From the NCBI GenBank assembly GCA_002320665.1, contig DCKO01000058.1, positions 1-15,066 on the forward strand: 15,066 nt of DNA. Direction: 5' to 3'. The position numbers and the translations under genes are program-made. The stretch is from Micavibrio sp. UBA1672 (GTDB taxonomy: Bacteria; Pseudomonadota; Alphaproteobacteria; Micavibrionales; Micavibrionaceae). Shown here piece by piece: positions 7,525 to 14,336 of the stretch. The notes beneath the pieces are model-generated. The model had not been told where the DNA came from. It searched no databases and saw only the letters and a list, made by a program, of their open reading frames with translations. Position 1 is the first letter of the stretch; each line of letters opens with the position of its first letter.

Positions 7525-7628
7525 TTAGGTGTTTCGCTTTATTTTGTGACTAGGCGCAAGCGACGTAACGTAGAAAACTACGTAAGGAGCGAAACAACGC
7601 TGCTCACAAGATAAATGGGAACACCTAA
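7525..7628. repeat. Structured inverted-repeat element A (sleB leader)
   Basis: Outer arms 7525-7549 and 7604-7628 are complementary at 21 of 25 positions, and two of the four exceptions would be G-U wobbles in the minus-strand RNA or its complement. Inside is a perfect ACGTAG/CTACGT stem with an AAAA loop (7568-7583). The core 7559-7601 shares the blocks AGCGACG, CGTAG, AAA, AGCGA and ACGCT, in order and similar spacing, with element B at 10894-10971. It occupies the space between the terminator at 7627-7657 and the sleB Shine-Dalgarno. Confidence 0.75.
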
Positions 7629-7657
7629 AAAAAAGCCCCGATAAAAATCAGGGCTTT
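7627..7657 (-). terminator. Intrinsic terminator
   Basis: On the minus strand an AAAGCCC/GGGCTTT stem (7651-7657 with 7632-7638) encloses a 12-nt loop that can pair further, followed by a run of eight T (7634-7627). It ends the module 9408-7689, 31 bp after the stop codon at 7689, and separates it from sleB. Confidence 0.88.
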
Positions 7658-7688
7658 GGAAAAAGATATTTTTAAATTTAAACTGAAA

Positions 7689-8294
7689 TCATACAATCTC
7701 TGGCTGCCAGCCTTTGCCGTTTTGTCGATCTCCTCGCTGAGTGACGGCTCTGACTAACTGTTGATGCATATCATGATCACTTTTAAACTCATCCAGTAGC
7801 TTATTACGATCATTTTTATCAATATGACCCAACACAAACCCCAGCCCGCCAATCATCTGGAAATCAAAAAGCTCCTTATATTGCTCGATAGCGGCCTGAT
7901 AATTTGATTGATTTAGATCATCTACATCTATGCTTTCAACACTTTTCAAATGATCATTTATCGCCTTATAAAACCCTATAGTCTCAACCGCCTGATCGTT
8001 GCTTAAAACATAGTGATTTTGTTTTCCTTGTGATCTTTCCAACTCAGCCAAAGCCACATAATACGGGTCGGTAAGCCCCTCACAACGAGAAGAAAGAAAA
8101 AACATGCTAGCCTGAAAATTGTTCAGAAAATCTATGATGCCTTCCGAAGAAATCGTTTTACCCTCGAAATCCTCTAACCAACGCATTTTCTCCGCACACG
8201 CATCCAGAGTTTCTTGAGTTTCTTTTCGCACCAGATCAAACCTTTCATCGCTAAACAGTCTGATTTGCTTAGCTTTTCCTGAAAATTGATCCAT
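7689..8294 (-). CDS. Hypothetical helical protein (201 aa)
   Basis: A soluble 201-aa protein of unknown family, rich in helix-forming charged residues and aromatic positions, with no signal peptide or membrane segment. The central part (residues about 105-125) contains ETIGFYKAINDHLKS, which resembles NIVGFYLTVRGLTDHLRDF in the upstream neighbour at 8428-8973. Similar length, adjacent position and this shared helix suggest an old tandem duplication, but identity is too low for me to be certain by eye. The ATG at 8294 has only a weak GCGAG upstream. A candidate promoter lies at 8342-8370 and a strong terminator follows the stop. Confidence 0.8.
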   Translation of the reverse strand: MDQFSGKAKQIRLFSDERFDLVRKETQETLDACAEKMRWLEDFEGKTISSEGIIDFLNNFQASMFFLSSRCEGLTDPYYVALAELERSQGKQNHYVLSNDQAVETIGFYKAINDHLKSVESIDVDDLNQSNYQAAIEQYKELFDFQMIGGLGFVLGHIDKNDRNKLLDEFKSDHDMHQQLVRAVTQRGDRQNGKGWQPEIV

Positions 8295-8341
8295 CTCTAA
8301 ACTCGCTTATTATCATATTCTTTTTAAACTATCCGCTTATT

Positions 8342-8370
8342 ATTTTAATAATCTAACAAAGAAAAGACAA
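8342..8370 (-). promoter_or_regulatory. Candidate promoter for the 201-aa gene
   Basis: On the minus strand TTGTCT (8365-8370) and TAAAAT (8342-8347) are separated by exactly 17 bp, which would put the start site about 40 nt upstream of ATG 8294. A 9-bp perfect inverted repeat with a 3-nt loop (TTTTTATGT/ACATAAAAA, 8372-8392) sits just upstream of the -35 box and could be an operator or a weak terminator of the preceding gene. The 133-bp intergenic space is AT-rich, so chance is a concern. Confidence 0.4.
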
Positions 8371-8427
8371 TTTTTTATGTAATACATAAAAACAATACGT
8401 CAATCACAGGAAATACTAGAAGAATAT

Positions 8428-8973
8428 TCACGGTATCTCGAACTGGTTTTGTGAATTCAATGCGTCAATATGATCAGGACGATGTGCCAAAAACGTGTTT
8501 AAGCACTCTGATCCCATTGTTTCAAACATATCTCCTAAATAACGATGCGTTTTCTCAAAGATACGATCAGCAATTTCTTTGGCTTCCCCGCCCGCACCAT
8601 TTGCAGCACTCGCAAAATCTCTCAGATGATCTGTTAACCCTCTTACAGTCAGATAAAACCCGACAATATTTTCCAACTGAGGCATTGTTAATTCCTTGGT
8701 ATTCGTAATCTCTCCACTATCACTCATGCGCTCTTCACTAATCATATAGCTCGTGACAGCCCTATTCATGAGATGTAATTGCTCTTCGAGAAAACGGCTA
8801 TATCTGTGAAACGCATCTTCCTTATTATCATTCGCATTCAGGAAATTTTGTGTACGGTTTTCTTGGCTTTCAGAAAAATTCTTAAGGTGTTGCCCGACAT
8901 GTTTTTCAAACCCCTGTTCCTCTGGCAATTGTTTCGAACGAAAAGGTAAACGCATATTATCCAAAAAACTCAT
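8428..8973 (-). CDS. Hypothetical helical protein (181 aa)
   Basis: Soluble, mostly helical protein of unknown family. The ATG at 8973 is preferred over the GTG at 8982 because the GAGG upstream is only 1 bp from the GTG but 10 bp from the ATG. The N-terminal 60 residues are polar (Gln, Asn, Glu), followed by an amphipathic helix (RYSRFLEEQLHLMNRAV), a variable loop, and the NIVGFYLTVRGLTDHLRDF helix that resembles part of the protein encoded at 7689-8294. The terminal 25 residues are His/Asn-rich. No catalytic motif is evident. A TTGTTA-TAAT-TAACAA palindrome lies 25 bp upstream (8998-9013). Confidence 0.78.
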   Translation of the reverse strand: MSFLDNMRLPFRSKQLPEEQGFEKHVGQHLKNFSESQENRTQNFLNANDNKEDAFHRYSRFLEEQLHLMNRAVTSYMISEERMSDSGEITNTKELTMPQLENIVGFYLTVRGLTDHLRDFASAANGAGGEAKEIADRIFEKTHRYLGDMFETMGSECLNTFLAHRPDHIDALNSQNQFEIP

Positions 8974-8997
8974 GACTATCACGCCTCAAAGTAATTA

Positions 8998-9013
8998 TTG
9001 TTATAATTAACAA
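8998..9013. promoter_or_regulatory. Operator-like palindrome upstream of the 181-aa gene
   Basis: TTGTTA and TAACAA flank TAAT as a perfect 6-4-6 palindrome 25 bp before the ATG at 8973. A TTGACC (9037-9042, minus strand) lies further upstream as a possible -35 box, though no good -10 sits at the right spacing. The position would suit a dimeric repressor site, but AT-rich intergenic DNA often yields such palindromes. Confidence 0.3.
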
Positions 9014-9093
9014 GACTAAACAATAATAATATTGCAGGTCAAGAAACTTAAGAGAAATATAATTGCCGCAACGCAACAACTATGCATAACAGA

Positions 9094-9408
9094 CTACTCC
9101 TTGCCCCCCTGCAGTTCTGCAGCCTTGATCGCCGTTACATCCAGCTTGCTCTCGATCCGCAAGAGATGCGAAACCAATCGCCCCTCCAGCGCGCGCAAAT
9201 CCTTCTGCGAGGCATAAGTCTTGGCCACCTCCAGCTTGAATGCCGCCAGCGCATCGCGAAGCTGATCACAACGCACATCCAGCGTCTTATGGAGCTTCTC
9301 GGTTTCTTCCTTGCTTTCATTGCGCGTGCGCCAGATCATCCAGAACAACGCACTCAGCGCAGGCAGATCAACCACCGTAATCCACCACATTAAATCATCG
9401 GACAACAT
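9094..9408 (-). CDS. Membrane-anchored coiled-coil phage protein (DUF2730/spanin-like)
   Basis: A 104-aa protein with one N-terminal membrane helix (about residues 8-27, very Trp-rich) followed by a continuous charged helix (28-100) with coiled-coil heptads, including KTYASQKDLRALEGRLV. This build is typical of small prophage proteins near lysis genes (DUF2730-like) and also of Rz-type inner-membrane spanins. A spanin would need an outer-membrane partner, and no lipoprotein gene overlaps it, so I call the family only loosely. An AAGGAG Shine-Dalgarno stands 7 bp before ATG 9408. It is the first gene after the terminator at 9426-9454 and heads the module that ends at 7627. Confidence 0.68.
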   Translation of the reverse strand: MLSDDLMWWITVVDLPALSALFWMIWRTRNESKEETEKLHKTLDVRCDQLRDALAAFKLEVAKTYASQKDLRALEGRLVSHLLRIESKLDVTAIKAAELQGGKE

Positions 9409-9425
9409 AAATTTTCTCCTTAAAT

Positions 9426-9454
9426 AAAAAAACCCGCTTGAACACCAAGCAGGT
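9426..9454 (-). terminator. Intrinsic terminator
   Basis: On the minus strand a GCTTG/CAAGC stem extended by ACC/GGT across one mismatch (9446-9454 with 9432-9440, loop of 5) is followed by TTTTTTT (9432-9426). It lies 30 bp after the YgjV-like gene and directly before the Shine-Dalgarno of the coiled-coil gene. Confidence 0.88.
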
Positions 9455-9483
9455 CTGTTCCTCTTTCAGATATATCAAAAACT

Positions 9484-10122
9484 TTAGGCGGCCTTTTGGT
9501 TTACCACCTCTTCTACAGCGTCCTCCACAACCTCGACAGCGCCCATAGCCATATTCTCGACTGGTTCAAGCACTTCAGCAACAGTTTCGACAATCCCTTC
9601 CTTTCCGTAATCCCGCAGTAAAATAAACAAACCAAAAACAGTCATCGCCAAATGAACCCCTGCGAATAATGCAAAACCATTATCAATAGCATAATGCATC
9701 CATAAAACCTCGGCGAATAAATAGCCAAGCCTTAAAAGATCCTGCCGCTTAAGCATTTCAGAAGAACGACAAGAGACAATTGCGATCACAAGGAAAAGAT
9801 CACTTACACTTTTATAAACAGCCAAAATTCCTATGGTCGCAAAAACCGAACACCCTATGGCCTTGATCAGTAATAACTCCATTTTCGGGAATTTTGTAAA
9901 ATAACGCTCAGCACAAAGCTGAAACAACGAGCCCGAAGCTGCCGCCGCACAGGCAATAACGCCTGCATCCCCGCCATTCATATAAAGGTAAATACCTGCA
10001 AAAAAACAGGCCGAAACATTGAGCATCAAAATCTGCTCTTTGCGCTTATTCATATAAAGAGCAATAATCGAGACCAGATAGATCACAAAAAATACAGAAC
10101 TGAAATCGAAATGAAATGCCAT
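9484..10122 (-). CDS. YgjV-like inner membrane protein
   Basis: A 212-aa integral membrane protein with five or six hydrophobic helices in the first about 165 residues, resembling the YgjV inner-membrane family (Imp-YgjV, PF10688), whose function is unknown. The helical bundle is followed by a cytosolic tail of about 40 residues made mostly of Val, Glu and Ala (repeated VETVAEVLEPVE- and VEVVEDAVEEVV-type stretches), which I do not associate with the family. ATG at 10122 is preferred to the TTG directly before it. It is the last gene before the terminator at 9426-9454, in a module that starts with the terminase. The gene could be phage cargo affecting the host membrane, but there is no direct evidence. 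Confidence 0.68.
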   Translation of the reverse strand: MAFHFDFSSVFFVIYLVSIIALYMNKRKEQILMLNVSACFFAGIYLYMNGGDAGVIACAAAASGSLFQLCAERYFTKFPKMELLLIKAIGCSVFATIGILAVYKSVSDLFLVIAIVSCRSSEMLKRQDLLRLGYLFAEVLWMHYAIDNGFALFAGVHLAMTVFGLFILLRDYGKEGIVETVAEVLEPVENMAMGAVEVVEDAVEEVVNQKAA

Positions 10123-10206
10123 CAACCCACAAACCTTTTCTTTGCACCTTACACGAAACCACGGGTTTATAACAAGTTTTTATGAATAAGCATCAAACGA
10201 CCATCA

Positions 10207-10569
10207 TCACGCATGACCAATCTCGGGCTTGGCTAATGTAATCGTATCATCATCAGATGTAATAGCGTAGCCTTGTTCCCCAAGCACCTGAATTATCTGG
10301 TCAACAACTACAAATTTTGCAGCTTCAAATTGCTTGCCCTCAATTTTGGGATCAGCCTTACCCAAAAACACTTGTGACAATGTATCATCTGATTCATAAA
10401 GGCGTAAGATACTACCGTCATAGGCATTTATTACGCTTTCATCATCATGGTAATTCAGGGAAATTTTATTTCCATTATCCAGAACCTCAATTGCATAATC
10501 TCTGGCATCTTTAAAAGCGCTGTCAGATTTTAATGCGATATCCTTTACAAGCTCTTCAAAATCATCCAT
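10207..10569 (-). CDS. Acidic hypothetical protein (120 aa)
   Basis: A small, soluble, acidic protein (many Asp and Glu, GKISL- and SLNYH-like beta strands in the first half, a VVVDQIIQVLGEQG helix near the C-terminus). I do not recognise the family, and the composition alone is not diagnostic. The ATG at 10569 has GGGAA 8 bp upstream and lies 27 bp after the stop of the small membrane protein, so the two are probably co-transcribed. An 84-bp gap separates it from the YgjV-like gene. Confidence 0.75.
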   Translation of the reverse strand: MDDFEELVKDIALKSDSAFKDARDYAIEVLDNGNKISLNYHDDESVINAYDGSILRLYESDDTLSQVFLGKADPKIEGKQFEAAKFVVVDQIIQVLGEQGYAITSDDDTITLAKPEIGHA

Positions 10570-10596
10570 GAACAGTATTCCCGTCTTTATATATCT

Positions 10597-10836
10597 CTAT
10601 TTAATGGTCGCGGTGATGATGAAAACCAGCATAAAGATGACGCAAGCCGCCATCGTCCCCGTCATAGCCCCGCGAAACAGTGACTCGCCGCGCTTATAAT
10701 AGGTGCGTACGCCGATTATGCCAAAAAACAGCACAAGTACAAAAAGGATCAGGGCCAAAAACAGCGTATCATCAGCGGTCACACCGACAACTTGCTCTGT
10801 CTTTTCTGCGGCTTTCATAGCAGTCTCATTTTTCAT
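10597..10836 (-). CDS. Small two-helix membrane protein
   Basis: A 79-aa protein (89 aa if it begins at the TTG at 10866) with a short charged N-terminus and two membrane helices: TLFLALILFVLVLFFGIIGV and AMTGTMAACVIFMLVFIITA. The helices are separated by a basic loop with RTYYKRGE. ATG at 10836 or 10818 is more plausible than the TTG, but none has a strong Shine-Dalgarno. It is the first gene after the terminase. T7-like phages carry a small holin gene close to the terminase genes, so a holin-like role is possible, but the protein may equally be an unrelated membrane peptide. Structured element B lies between it and the terminase. Confidence 0.65.
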   Translation of the reverse strand: MKNETAMKAAEKTEQVVGVTADDTLFLALILFVLVLFFGIIGVRTYYKRGESLFRGAMTGTMAACVIFMLVFIITATIK

Positions 10837-10893
10837 AGCGCGGACTATAGACCAAAAGATTTTCAAAAGTCAAAAAAACGAACAGCAAGGAGA

Positions 10894-10971
10894 TTTTGAT
10901 CTGAATTAGAAATGAAGAGCGACGCGTAGCAAACTCTACGCGAGCGATGAATGACGCTATTCAGCTCAAAA
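10894..10971. repeat. Structured inverted-repeat element B (after the terminase)
   Basis: Outer arms 10894-10906 and 10959-10971 are complementary at 12 of 13 positions. An inner CGCGTAG/CTACGCG stem of 7 bp (10923-10942) closes a CAAACT loop. The core 10918-10958 aligns with that of element A, while the outer arms are unrelated in sequence to those of A. It begins 12 bp downstream of the terminase stop codon and has no T-run, so it is not a standard intrinsic terminator. Confidence 0.75.
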
Positions 10972-10982
10972 GATCAAAGCTG

Positions 10983-12479
10983 CTAAACATCAAAGTCGCT
11001 CTTGGCCTTACTGGGCAGGCTATGCGGCCACGCGTAACTACCTGTGCGCGGTTTACTCGCCAAGCGATCAGGACTTTGATTAATCGCCCCAGCAACCGCG
11101 TCAAGACCATCATCACGCGCCCTGCTTTTCCCTGGCTTCCATTCACGCATCTCCATGACAAAAGGCGTTTTTTGCACGTTCTTATGCACGAAGATCCTTT
11201 CCGCCGCCAGCAATGCATCAAAGGCCTCTAAAATGCGGTATTCCTTGGATTTACGCGTCGCGACATCACGGATGCGCGTCGGGATTTTCATATTCTCAAG
11301 CGTATTATTCAAAATTCTGGGCAGGAAATTGCCTATCCCGTTCTTCTCCACCGTAATATTAGGCAAGCGATAATCTCTGGCAATTTGCGCAATAGCCTTG
11401 CATTGCTGGACCGCTTCACTTTCTCGGAGTAACTGGTCAACGCGAATATATTCCGTATGGTGAATATAGTAATTCCCGCCCGCATCGCCAAACACCACCG
11501 CCAAAACCGAGCTATCTCCGCTCTTCTTGCCAAAGGCCGGATCCCACCACGCACTGGATGTCACAATCTCGGCGCTACCGATGAAATACTTATTGGTCAA
11601 AACACAATGCGCCAGATCATCCTCGTAATAGCGTAGCAAATCCGCATCCAGCCGCCCATCCATGATATTCGTCTCACGCAGCATCATCTGACTTTCGAAT
11701 TTATTCGGCCCTGTCTCGATCTTGATCTTTTCAATATCCTCTGGGGAATATTTCTCCGGCCAGAGGCATTCCTCTTCCTCATTCAAAAGCGGCAGAGCAA
11801 GACGCTCGAACCCGTTTAAAAAACTAAGCTCCTCCCCGATTTCCTCGCGCGGGCAATCCGCATAAATACTGTAATAATCATGTGGCGTCCCGACATAAAG
11901 CTGAGTCCCGCCAGCCGTCAGAACATACGCAATCTCCCGCAGGCGCTCACGCAAATCCTCACGCTTTTCGGCGCTGTCACTGGTATTCGGCACCTCGACA
12001 TCATCGCATATAACGACATCCGCATGAGAACCTGTAATATTCGAGCTCACCCCCTTGGCCTGCATGGATGGATCACGGCTGACCTTAGCGCGCCGCACCG
12101 TAAAGCGATCCTCCGCCCATTGCGCAGGATTATCAGGCTTTAGCCCCTTGGTCAGTGGATGGCGCTCTATAATGCGCTTCACATTGCGCACCATCTTCTT
12201 CGCCAGCCCAAAATCCGCTGCCAGCACAAGGAGCCGCAAATCCGCCTTGCGATACAAAAGCCACGCCGCAAACAGCGCGACTATGCTGGACTTCCCTGCC
12301 CCGCGAAACGCCATCAGCAAAAGCCGCGTCTTGCCGTGCTCCCACGCCCCTTCCAGCCAATTGGCCATCTGGATATGAAAGCGCGGCGTGCTCATCCCCT
12401 GCATCTGGTTCCAGATCACCACAAACAGAGGAAATCCAGCAGGCTGCACGCCCTCCGAAATCTCGGTCTTGTCCGTCAT
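10983..12479 (-). CDS. Phage terminase large subunit (T7 gp19-like)
   Basis: A 498-aa terminase large subunit, the ATPase-nuclease motor that packages DNA into phage proheads. The Walker A motif is RGAGKS (residues 59-64), Walker B is VVICDD with VE following (155-162), and the coupling motif is VGTPHDY (196-202). The DDVEVPN run is characteristic of T7 gp19-type terminases. The C-terminal nuclease shows WWDPAFG (Asp313), VEKNG (Glu378) and RDDGLDAV (Asp456, Asp457, Asp460). All motifs are intact and the length is normal, so the enzyme could be active. The ATG at 12479 follows AAAGGGAAG. No portal, prohead or small-subunit gene is recognisable next to it, which is unusual for a working phage. 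Confidence 0.93.
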   Translation of the reverse strand: MTDKTEISEGVQPAGFPLFVVIWNQMQGMSTPRFHIQMANWLEGAWEHGKTRLLLMAFRGAGKSSIVALFAAWLLYRKADLRLLVLAADFGLAKKMVRNVKRIIERHPLTKGLKPDNPAQWAEDRFTVRRAKVSRDPSMQAKGVSSNITGSHADVVICDDVEVPNTSDSAEKREDLRERLREIAYVLTAGGTQLYVGTPHDYYSIYADCPREEIGEELSFLNGFERLALPLLNEEEECLWPEKYSPEDIEKIKIETGPNKFESQMMLRETNIMDGRLDADLLRYYEDDLAHCVLTNKYFIGSAEIVTSSAWWDPAFGKKSGDSSVLAVVFGDAGGNYYIHHTEYIRVDQLLRESEAVQQCKAIAQIARDYRLPNITVEKNGIGNFLPRILNNTLENMKIPTRIRDVATRKSKEYRILEAFDALLAAERIFVHKNVQKTPFVMEMREWKPGKSRARDDGLDAVAGAINQSPDRLASKPRTGSYAWPHSLPSKAKSDFDV

Positions 12480-12521
12480 TCATCTTCCCTTTTCCTTGAA
12501 GTTTTTTAGGTATTAAGGCAC

Positions 12522-12544
12522 AAAAAAACCCGCCAAATGGCGGG
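12522..12544 (-). terminator. Intrinsic terminator
   Basis: On the minus strand a perfect CCCGCC/GGCGGG stem with a 4-nt loop (12529-12544) is followed by TTTTTTT (12528-12522). It lies 28 bp after the OmpA-like gene and insulates the terminase from upstream transcription. Confidence 0.92.
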
Positions 12545-12572
12545 CCTGTGTCGTTCATATTTTTATATAATA

Positions 12573-13208
12573 TCAGGCTTCCGGTTCCACAAAACAAATC
12601 TGGACATTAAGCTCTTTTTTGCTCAAATCACTGCCCATATTCTGTACACGCAAACGATCTTCGGGCCAATTAGCAACTTGTAAAAAATGATCAAGACGTC
12701 CTTGCGCAATGGTCCGGTTGTTCTTTTCATGCTGCGCAACTTCTGCATCGAAGTCACGTGGCTTTCTGGTTTCCGTTGCGCCACGCGCAACATAGAGGTT
12801 ACCGCCATCTGCATGCCCCGTCACAATCAAATGTGCTTTAGGATTATCCCTTACTTCCTGCGGTATGCTAGCAACAAAAGCCTCAATACTATTATCCGGA
12901 TCATTTACTTCCGTCGTTTGATTAAACTCATATTTGAAAGTATGAACACTCAAACGCTCCGCATCATCCCAGTCAATTTTATACGGCGCTTTTGTGCCCA
13001 GATAATGCGGCCTGACCGTAGGATCAGTGCAAAACTCTTCAACCTCCTTGGCATAAGGACGCCGATCATTCAGATCAAGATAATTACCAACACTTTCCTG
13101 TAAAACAGACACAGCAGCACCAACAACAAAAACCCCGGCCGCTATTTCCAAAGAATAGCGTTCCAGAAGTCCTTGATTTGGTGCATCTTTAACGCGGTCC
13201 GACCCCAT
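12573..13208 (-). CDS. Membrane-anchored OmpA-like protein
   Basis: A 211-aa protein with one N-terminal hydrophobic segment (about 19-36, no cleavage site obvious) and a divergent OmpA-like domain (about 85-207). The domain shows the opening strand VHTFKYEFN, then LIVTGHADGG (127-136) and NRTIAQGR (164-171). Asp134 and Arg171 occupy the positions that bind diaminopimelate in peptidoglycan-binding OmpA domains, at the usual Asn-to-Arg spacing of seven, so the protein probably sits in the inner membrane and grips the cell wall. A 20-residue insertion separates the two motifs. The ATG at 13208 follows AAAGGGA. It is last in a module with the exonuclease-like gene (56-bp gap) and is followed by a strong terminator. 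Confidence 0.7.
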   Translation of the reverse strand: MGSDRVKDAPNQGLLERYSLEIAAGVFVVGAAVSVLQESVGNYLDLNDRRPYAKEVEEFCTDPTVRPHYLGTKAPYKIDWDDAERLSVHTFKYEFNQTTEVNDPDNSIEAFVASIPQEVRDNPKAHLIVTGHADGGNLYVARGATETRKPRDFDAEVAQHEKNNRTIAQGRLDHFLQVANWPEDRLRVQNMGSDLSKKELNVQICFVEPEA

Positions 13209-13264
13209 TTATATTATCCCTTTTATATCCAAGGTTTAAGCGTAACATAATTACACCATTCCTG

Positions 13265-13915
13265 TCATATTTGCAAAATACTTGTACGCTCTCGCGAGGC
13301 CACCAGATCAGGACGTGCAATCTCGCAAAACCGCCTCAGTAACCGCATTAAATATCCGGCATCTTCTCCGGCGCGGTGTGTAGGCTCTTCGCGTTCCTCT
13401 CCGACATTATTATACGCCATCTCCAACACAGGGTCTTGCTGGTTCACATAATCATACATACACTCGATTTCGAACTCCGGCTCAATCTCCGCAACCTCGA
13501 ACAACTTATATAGCCGTGCATTCCAGAAATTATCCAGTTTGGCCTTCGGACTATCACACAGCACCACCTTACCACGCAATTGTTCATTCAGCCAAAGCGC
13601 CACCTCTCGTGGATTTTGACCATACTGCTCCAAAGTCTCCCGTGAAATACGGTGAACATGTTCTTCAACGTGATCATCCCATTCGGTCCAACCTTTTTCT
13701 GCAGCAGGTTTAATCAAATGGGATTGCGGTAAGCCTTGCCAGAATGCCAGACCAACCTCGATAGGATAGCTCTGCGCACTCGTCGAAGAAGCCTCATAAT
13801 CCAGAATAACAACATTACTTAAATGCGGTAATTGGGTATAGCCTTGCCCATCCGGCGCATTATCATTATGAACGTTAAACTGTTTGCTTGTATTATCACC
13901 CGTAATTTCAGCCAT
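13265..13915 (-). CDS. DEDDh-type 3'-5' exonuclease-like protein
   Basis: A 216-aa protein with the three exonuclease motifs of the DEDDh superfamily: Exo I at VVILDYEASS (Asp39, Glu41), Exo II around LCDSPKAKLDNFW (Asp121 or Asp128) and Exo III at THRAGEDAGYL (His180, Asp185). The spacing fits the RNase T/DnaQ fold, so it probably removes nucleotides from 3' ends of DNA or RNA using two metal ions. The first 30 residues are polar and probably disordered. It could be a phage-type or host RNA-trimming enzyme; the sequence does not decide. An AAAGG precedes ATG 13915 by 6 bp. It is between a small helical protein and the OmpA-like gene. Confidence 0.78.
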   Translation of the reverse strand: MAEITGDNTSKQFNVHNDNAPDGQGYTQLPHLSNVVILDYEASSTSAQSYPIEVGLAFWQGLPQSHLIKPAAEKGWTEWDDHVEEHVHRISRETLEQYGQNPREVALWLNEQLRGKVVLCDSPKAKLDNFWNARLYKLFEVAEIEPEFEIECMYDYVNQQDPVLEMAYNNVGEEREEPTHRAGEDAGYLMRLLRRFCEIARPDLVASRERTSILQI

Positions 13916-13954
13916 AGAAAACCTTTACGCATTTTCCGTAAAATTGTCAATTTC

Positions 13955-14257
13955 CTAAGCCCCGTCTTTAACATCATATCCGGCAATCTCATGCTGCGCG
14001 GTTTCAATCAGCTTTTGCAAATCTTCCTGCTCCATACCGGCCCCTTCCGCGTGATCCGCCATAAGCTCGCGCCCCAGTTTAAGCAAAAGCTGGATATGGG
14101 CTATCGAGACCTTGCAAGCCTCTTGCTGCTTTTTGAAATCAGGATATTTTGGTTCTGATCTACGCGCCACACTCCGATAATGCGCCAGAGCCATTTTCAG
14201 CGCTCTAGGGTAGAATTTCTGCATATGCTCACGCGTTACTTTTTTTAAATCGGACAT
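13955..14257 (-). CDS. Small helical protein, unknown
   Basis: A 100-aa basic, all-helical protein with the stretch HYRSVARRSEPKYPDFKKQQ and a following amphipathic helix KVSIAHIQLLLKLGREL. Composition and size would fit a small DNA-binding or terminase small-subunit-like protein, but I see no helix-turn-helix that I can trust, and the terminase is two genes and one terminator away. ATG 14257 is preferred over the GTG at 14263: AGGGAG stands 5 bp before the ATG but overlaps the GTG. It is the first gene after the terminator at 14278-14303 and heads the module ending at 12522. Confidence 0.72.
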   Translation of the reverse strand: MSDLKKVTREHMQKFYPRALKMALAHYRSVARRSEPKYPDFKKQQEACKVSIAHIQLLLKLGRELMADHAEGAGMEQEDLQKLIETAQHEIAGYDVKDGA

Positions 14258-14277
14258 AATCACTCCCTTTTCACATT

Positions 14278-14303
14278 AAAAAACCGCTCCAAAACCGGAG
14301 CGG
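14278..14303 (-). terminator. Intrinsic terminator
   Basis: On the minus strand a perfect 7-bp CCGCTCC/GGAGCGG stem (14284-14290 with 14297-14303, 6-nt loop) is followed by TTTTTT (14283-14278). It ends the unit containing the 122-aa gene and the right-edge gene. Confidence 0.92.
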
Positions 14304-14336
14304 CTTAACTTCATAAAACAAATACGGCATCAAAGC

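Noticed and set aside
10144..10175. AAACC-ACG-GGTTT hairpin between the 120-aa and YgjV-like genes
   Set aside because: Five-base stem without a proper T-tract on the minus strand; expected by chance.
12133..12597. Minus-strand frame of 154 codons overlapping the terminase start
   Set aside because: It overlaps the terminase N-terminus and the terminator at 12522-12544 in another frame, and its translation is Gly/Ala-rich without features; the terminase motifs are certain.
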